From Chryseobacterium sp. KLBC 52 (GTDB taxonomy: Bacteria > Bacteroidota > Bacteroidia > Flavobacteriales > Weeksellaceae): a DNA stretch of 64,000 nt. The position numbers and the translations under genes were made by a program. The stretch is from positions 70,314 through 134,313 of the forward strand of contig NZ_QDFZ01000013.1 of NCBI RefSeq assembly GCF_003347605.1, read 5' to 3'. The stretch's first letter is position 1, and each line of letters opens with the position of its first letter. Below the pieces are notes generated by a model. That model was not told where the DNA came from. It was given only the letters and a program-made list of their open reading frames with translations, and ran no database searches. This document shows positions 60,569-64,000 of this stretch, piece after piece.

Positions 60569-60579
60569 ACTTGACAGGA
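60556..60579. repeat. Perfect 24-bp inverted repeat
   Basis: TCCTGTCAAGT-GA-ACTTGACAGGA. There is no T tract on either side, so it is not a terminator. It lies in the 516-bp gap 60366-60881. A looser pair ACAACTAC (60750) and GTAGTTGT (60790) is the only other structure there. Confidence 0.6.
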
Positions 60580-60881
60580 CGCTATCCAAACTCCTTTTTT
60601 ATTGATATAGAAAATATTTTAGAAATATGTATTTGAAAATGAATTATTTATATTTTTGTTTGAATTTTGTTGATAATTTTTAATATTTCGATACAAAAAA
60701 TGAACCTCATTGACTTATAGATTATTACTGTTTTTGAGGGATGGCTAAATGACAACTACTTGAGAAACTGGTGATTACTAATCCAAAGGTAGTTGTATTT
60801 ATAATTTGAACCAAATAAAAAAAAAATCAACTTTTTCAATTTCATCTAGTCTTTATTAATAGCTACCCGTTTGAGGCTTTT

Positions 60882-61463
60882 CTATCGTAAATGTTTTGGT
60901 TTAAGATTCAGCGCTGCACTTTCTACGACTTCCTCTATGCGCTTTTGTCTGGTTTCCTGTTTTCTGACGAGGATAATCCAGCTCAATATTATTTTTCTTG
61001 TTGATTTGCTCAAACTTAGGAAATAATCTTTTGAGCCATTATGTTTTTCGAATGCAAGCTCTAAGTCGTTCGGAACGATCACTTCTTCTATTTCATCTAA
61101 GATTGTCCAATATCCGTTCTGTTTTGCTATTTCAATACTTTCGAAGCCCTGTTGTGTCATTCTTTTGCTGTCAATGAGCTTCTGAACTTTTTCCTTGTTG
61201 ATTTTTGACCAGTTGCTTTTAGGTTTACGTTTGGTAAAAAACTGCATAAACGAGATGTTGTTAATCTTTTTCGTTGTGCTATCAATCCAACCGAAGCAAA
61301 GAGCTTCGTCAACGGCTTCACTCCAACTTAATGAAGGAATATTTGATTTTTTTGTATGATAGACAAGCCAAACAGATTGTCTGGACTGATGGTTTTTTTT
61401 CAACCATTGTCTCCAATCTGCTTGGCTTTGCGGACAATATGTTTCAATTTCCTTATGATGCAT
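60882..61463 (-). CDS. YdeI/OmpD-associated family protein
   Basis: 193 residues. SQADWRQWLKKNHQSRQSVWLVYHTKKS and LSWSEAVDEALCFGWIDSTTKKI are the family's conserved blocks, followed by FMQFFTKRKPKSNWSKINKEKVQKLIDS. The C-terminal part holds the family's alpha-helical tail (YFLSLSKSTRKIILSWIILV). The family name comes from resistance of a mutant to polymyxin and bacteriocin; the biochemical function is unknown. It is the second gene of a two-gene unit, overlapping the epoxide hydrolase-like gene by 11 bp. Confidence 0.9.
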   Translation of the reverse strand: MHHKEIETYCPQSQADWRQWLKKNHQSRQSVWLVYHTKKSNIPSLSWSEAVDEALCFGWIDSTTKKINNISFMQFFTKRKPKSNWSKINKEKVQKLIDSKRMTQQGFESIEIAKQNGYWTILDEIEEVIVPNDLELAFEKHNGSKDYFLSLSKSTRKIILSWIILVRKQETRQKRIEEVVESAALNLKPKHLR

Positions 61464-62418
61464 TCTCTTGTGTTAACCATTTTAAAATTGAACGGTTCAC
61501 TTCCTCCGGTTTTTCCTGCTGAATCCAATGACCGCAGTCTAAACTGACGATGTCCAGATTAGGGACGATATTTTTCAGGTTTTCAGACTTTGGAATCGTA
61601 TCCTGTTCTCCATATATCATCAAAGTTGGCTGATGAATGATTGGCTTTACATCTGCCATCAGGTGCCAGTTTCTATCAAGGTTTCTGTACCAATTTATAG
61701 CTCCGGTAAATCCAGATAATTCAAAGGCAGAAACGAATACAGATAGCTCATTGTTTTCCATTAGGGGCTTCCCAAAAGGTTTTTCTGCTCTTGCGAGATT
61801 TATCATTAGCATTCCCGGAGCAGGTGGAGCGGGAGGTACATCTTTGCGAAATATGTTTCGCATGAATTGAGGTATGTTTTCATTCATTATAGAATCCGCA
61901 ACTCCCACTTTTTTGTTGAAATGAACAAAATAGAAGTCTTCTCCAAATATGGTTTCCATAAATTCAATCCATGGTTGTTCTCCGCGCTCCTGATATGGCA
62001 GAGCTAAATTTATTATCTTATTAACCCGTTCAGGATACAATAGTGCCAGATTCCAGACAACATTTGCACCCCAGTCATGACCGACGAAGGTGGCATCCTT
62101 GTATCCGTAGTAGTCGAGTAGAGCAATAAGGTCACCCGTCAGGTGCTTTATATCATAATCAGTTACTTCAGTTGGGCAAGATGAGTTACCATAGCCACGT
62201 TGATTTGGGACAATGACATGATAACCTGCTGCAACAAGAGCTGGTATCTGAAAACGCCAAGAAAATGCATGTTCTGGAAAACCGTGACAGAGAACAATCG
62301 GTTTGTCTGAATTTTGTTTTCCTGCTTCAAATACTTCTAATACCACATTGTTAACTGAGATCATAGTAGGCTTTGGAAATTCGGTTTGATTGGATGTTGT
62401 ACTGTGTAAGTCTCTCAT
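61453..62418 (-). CDS. Epoxide hydrolase-like alpha/beta hydrolase
   Basis: 321 residues from the ATG at 62416-62418 (MRDLHSTTSNQTEFPKP); the frame extends 33 bases upstream to a TTG. Oxyanion motif VLCHGFPEHAFSWRFQIPAL near residue 40, nucleophile Asp in VGHDWGANVVWN, acidic residue region YGEQDTIP, and His in LDCGHWIQQEKPEEV. The Asp nucleophile in GHDWG and HGFPE place it with epoxide hydrolases and haloalkane dehalogenases. Substrate unknown. It overlaps the following YdeI gene. Confidence 0.9.
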   Translation of the reverse strand: MRDLHSTTSNQTEFPKPTMISVNNVVLEVFEAGKQNSDKPIVLCHGFPEHAFSWRFQIPALVAAGYHVIVPNQRGYGNSSCPTEVTDYDIKHLTGDLIALLDYYGYKDATFVGHDWGANVVWNLALLYPERVNKIINLALPYQERGEQPWIEFMETIFGEDFYFVHFNKKVGVADSIMNENIPQFMRNIFRKDVPPAPPAPGMLMINLARAEKPFGKPLMENNELSVFVSAFELSGFTGAINWYRNLDRNWHLMADVKPIIHQPTLMIYGEQDTIPKSENLKNIVPNLDIVSLDCGHWIQQEKPEEVNRSILKWLTQENAS

Positions 62419-63095
62419 GTTTTTATTGTTTAATAAATAATTGTGAGACAAATTTAAGTCTGGTTTGTGACAACATGATGTCAGTAGTCAAAAGTCCTTT
62501 ACTGATAACTATCAAAATATTTCTGTAAACTCATGTTGCGGTTCAAGTTTTACGAACAGAAAGAAAATACTATACATGAGTGATAGGAGTAGCATCCCTT
62601 TGCTCAGTAAAAGATATAGGCATAGACATGTCCAAAAGATTAACTTTTTCTTATAAAGTCGTAATCTAATAAAAGTCTTGGAACAGATTGTACCAATGTA
62701 TTTATTTCTGGTTATAATTATTTTAAATGTTTTAAGGCTATTTTACTTTTCAGTCATCCTATATATAGATACAATTAAATTAATCAGTACACACTATTTA
62801 ATGACGATGAGCAAGCAATTATTATTTTAACCAAGAATGGAATTCAGGTAAATGAGAAGGAAGCTAAAATTATATTGGAATTACTATATTTAATTTCCAA
62901 AAATTACGATAAGCCAAAAGAGAAAGAAATATTAGAACCTTAATGGTATTTCAAACCAAGCTTAAATGCCGATGAAATCTCTGATAGAGCACTTTTAGAC
63001 TGTCAATTTCAGATAGACTAAGGTTTTCATACGGGAAAAATCAAACCATAAAATATCAGACTGTAAAAGTTTGATATAGAGTTTTTTGTGGGCAT
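62419..63095. other. Gap with mobile-element-like remnant
   Basis: About 680 bp without an intact gene. Apart from the remnant at 62779-62943, the same frame resumes at 62944-63018 (WYFKPSLNADEISDRALLDC then QFQID), possibly one decayed gene interrupted by a stop. No tRNA-Leu end duplication was found. Confidence 0.4.
62779..62943 (+). pseudogene. Remnant of a small protein gene found on mobile elements
   Basis: An open frame without ATG reading QYTLFNDDEQAIIILTKNGI, QVNEKEAKIILELLYLISKN, then YDKPKEKEILEP and a stop at 62941-62943. An in-frame TAA at 62775 closes it upstream. It resembles, from memory, small (about 55-70 residues) Bacteroidota proteins on conjugative elements that databases often call PTS IIBC by mistake. 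The start has been lost or is non-standard. It lies downstream of the 3' end of tRNA-Leu. Confidence 0.45.
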
Positions 63096-63127
63096 AAAAA
63101 AAGAGACAACTATCAAGTAGTTGTCTC
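63096..63127 (-). terminator. Terminator of tRNA-Leu
   Basis: On the minus strand GAGACAACTA-CTTGA-TAGTTGTCTC followed by TTTTTTT. Confidence 0.93.
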
Positions 63128-63133
63128 ATTAAG

Positions 63134-63213
63134 TACCCAGGACCGGGATCGAACCGGTACTCCTAAGAACTGGTGTTTGAGACCAGCGCGTCTACCAATT
63201 CCGCCACCTGGGC
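63134..63213 (-). tRNA. tRNA-Leu (CAA)
   Basis: An 80-nt cloverleaf on the minus strand. Acceptor stem GCCCAGG pairs with CCTGGGT, with one G-T pair and discriminator A. D arm GCGGAATTGGTAGACGC is typical of leucine tRNAs. Anticodon stem CTGGT/ACCAG encloses CTCAAAC with anticodon CAA, then a variable arm and T arm ACCGG-TTCGATC-CCGGT. CCA not encoded. Confidence 0.96.
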
Positions 63214-63305
63214 TTGATGTTGATTACAAACGTGATGTTTGTTTCAAATTGGTGTGCAAATATAGGAACTTTTTTCAATGTTCAAAAGATTTTTGAAGAT
63301 TTTTT

Positions 63306-64000
63306 TTAAAAATTAAGTTCCAAACCATCGTAGGCAAGGTGTATTCCGGATGGAAGCTGCTTATCTTCAATATCATGCAGCCCTAAGTGATGACTGATGT
63401 GTGTTAAAAATAATTTCTTCGGCTTTAGCTCATCAAACAATTTAATCACATCCGGAAGGATAAAATGAGCAGGATGGGGATCAAATTTTCTGATGCAGTT
63501 TAAGATCAGAATGTCAAGATCCTTTAATTTTTCCTTCTCCGTTTCAGAAATAAATCCGGCATCCGTAATGTAAGCCAGTTTTTTAAACTTATATCCAAAC
63601 ACGGTAATTTTATAGTGAATCACCTCCACAGGAGTGATTTCCGTATCCAGTACCTGAAAAGGTTTATTTTCAATTTCGTGAAGTTCAAAAGCGGGTGCAC
63701 CGGGATACCTTACATCTGCAAAAGCATAAGGAAACCTGTTTTTTATTTCATGAGCCACTCTTGAATAGCAGTAGAGCGGAACATCTTTTCCACTTTTAAA
63801 AATCAGAGGGCGCATATCGTCCAGCCCGATCACGTGGTCATTATGTTCATGGGTAATCAGTGCAATGTCTACGGTATGTTCATGGTTGGTAAGCATTTGC
63901 TGCCTGAAATCCGGACCGCAGTCGATCAGTATTTTTTTATTTTCCTCCGTAGTAACCATCACGGAAGAGCGTAAACGTTTGTCTTTGGGATTTTCCGAAG
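63306..64000 (-). CDS. MBL-fold metallo-hydrolase, C-terminal part (5' end outside window)
   Basis: The frame stays open to the window edge (SENPKDKRLRSSV before the first Met), so about 231 residues of the C-terminus are seen. It belongs to the PhnP/ElaC-like group of metallo-beta-lactamases: LIDCGPDFRQQML, the metal motif LITHEHNDHVIGLDDMRP, and FLTHISHHLGLHDIE near the C-terminus. Members hydrolyse phosphodiesters or cyclic nucleotides, or act in lipoate or cofactor pathways. It begins the minus-strand region beyond tRNA-Leu. Confidence 0.9.
   Translation of the reverse strand, partial: SENPKDKRLRSSVMVTTEENKKILIDCGPDFRQQMLTNHEHTVDIALITHEHNDHVIGLDDMRPLIFKSGKDVPLYCYSRVAHEIKNRFPYAFADVRYPGAPAFELHEIENKPFQVLDTEITPVEVIHYKITVFGYKFKKLAYITDAGFISETEKEKLKDLDILILNCIRKFDPHPAHFILPDVIKLFDELKPKKLFLTHISHHLGLHDIEDKQLPSGIHLAYDGLELNF

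Noticed and set aside
61274..61547. Plus-strand open frames over the YdeI/epoxide hydrolase junction
   Set aside because: They run antisense to two genes with clear motifs and overlap between them.
62944..63018. Frame resuming after the stop of the 62779 remnant (WYFKPSLNADEISD...)
   Set aside because: Only 25 codons without start or identifiable family; mentioned in the gap entry but not called a gene.

Overview
The window looks like a chromosomal segment of a Bacteroidota bacterium of the Flavobacteriia, most likely Chryseobacterium or a close relative. The supports are: AT-rich DNA; promoters of the TTTG-N19-TAnnTTTG type instead of -35/-10 boxes; almost no Shine-Dalgarno sequences; a gldD gliding-motility gene; TssB/TssC sheath proteins of the Bacteroidota type VI subtype; and many lipoproteins with a Cys-Lys/Ser-Asp/Glu start. 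The species call is an inference. No transposase, integrase, rRNA operon or CRISPR array is present. Recent mobility shows only as short gene remnants beside the two tRNA genes and as families of short intergenic repeats.

Layout. 1-2.6 kb: end of a polysaccharide locus (partial gene, two GT4 glycosyltransferases). 2.9-3.4 kb: tRNA-Asp and a decayed gene. 3.6-7.3 kb: lipoprotein L,D-transpeptidase, membrane protein, PDZ aspartyl protease, esterase. 7.5-11.2 kb: a NarL-type two-component system flanked by two related small lipoproteins. 11.3-19.4 kb: tyrS, a sigma factor, lipA, an AraC regulator divergent from an MFS pump, a SpoIIAA-like protein and an FAD oxidoreductase. 19.7-24.8 kb: a VWA protein, a SIMPL protein and a LytS/LytTR two-component system that share a 21-bp-period direct repeat upstream. 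24.9-30.8 kb: lipocalin, cinA and a three-domain GH18-deacetylase-glycosyltransferase protein. 31.1-35.8 kb: two paralogous M13 peptidases separated by 7-bp tandem repeats. 35.9-39.7 kb: a tssBC sheath pair with a divergent unknown gene and a lipoprotein. 39.8-50.1 kb: mutY, gldD, a PfkB kinase, a SurA-like chaperone, a nitronate monooxygenase-like enzyme, hydrolases, queG and cell-wall enzymes. 50.4-56.5 kb: an RND efflux operon. 56.7-64 kb: a cold-shock-domain protein, an SDR, lgt, a VIT transporter, YdeI, an epoxide hydrolase-like enzyme, tRNA-Leu and a partial metallo-hydrolase.

The best candidate for an undescribed system is the 19.7-24.8 kb block. The motif ACTTGGTG is repeated exactly 21 bp apart at three places: upstream of the VWA gene, upstream of the SIMPL gene, and upstream of the histidine kinase gene whose partner is a LytTR DNA-binding regulator. 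At the VWA and SIMPL promoters the motif lies at the same distance from an identical TAATTTTA -7 element with no -33 box. This looks like a small self-contained regulon: sensor, regulator, autoregulated promoter and two envelope-protein targets. Other items worth attention are the tssBC pair without the rest of a type VI cluster, the 1,132-residue GH18-deacetylase-GT2 fusion, the twin lipoproteins around the NarL system, and several promoters that place the transcription start at or next to the start codon.
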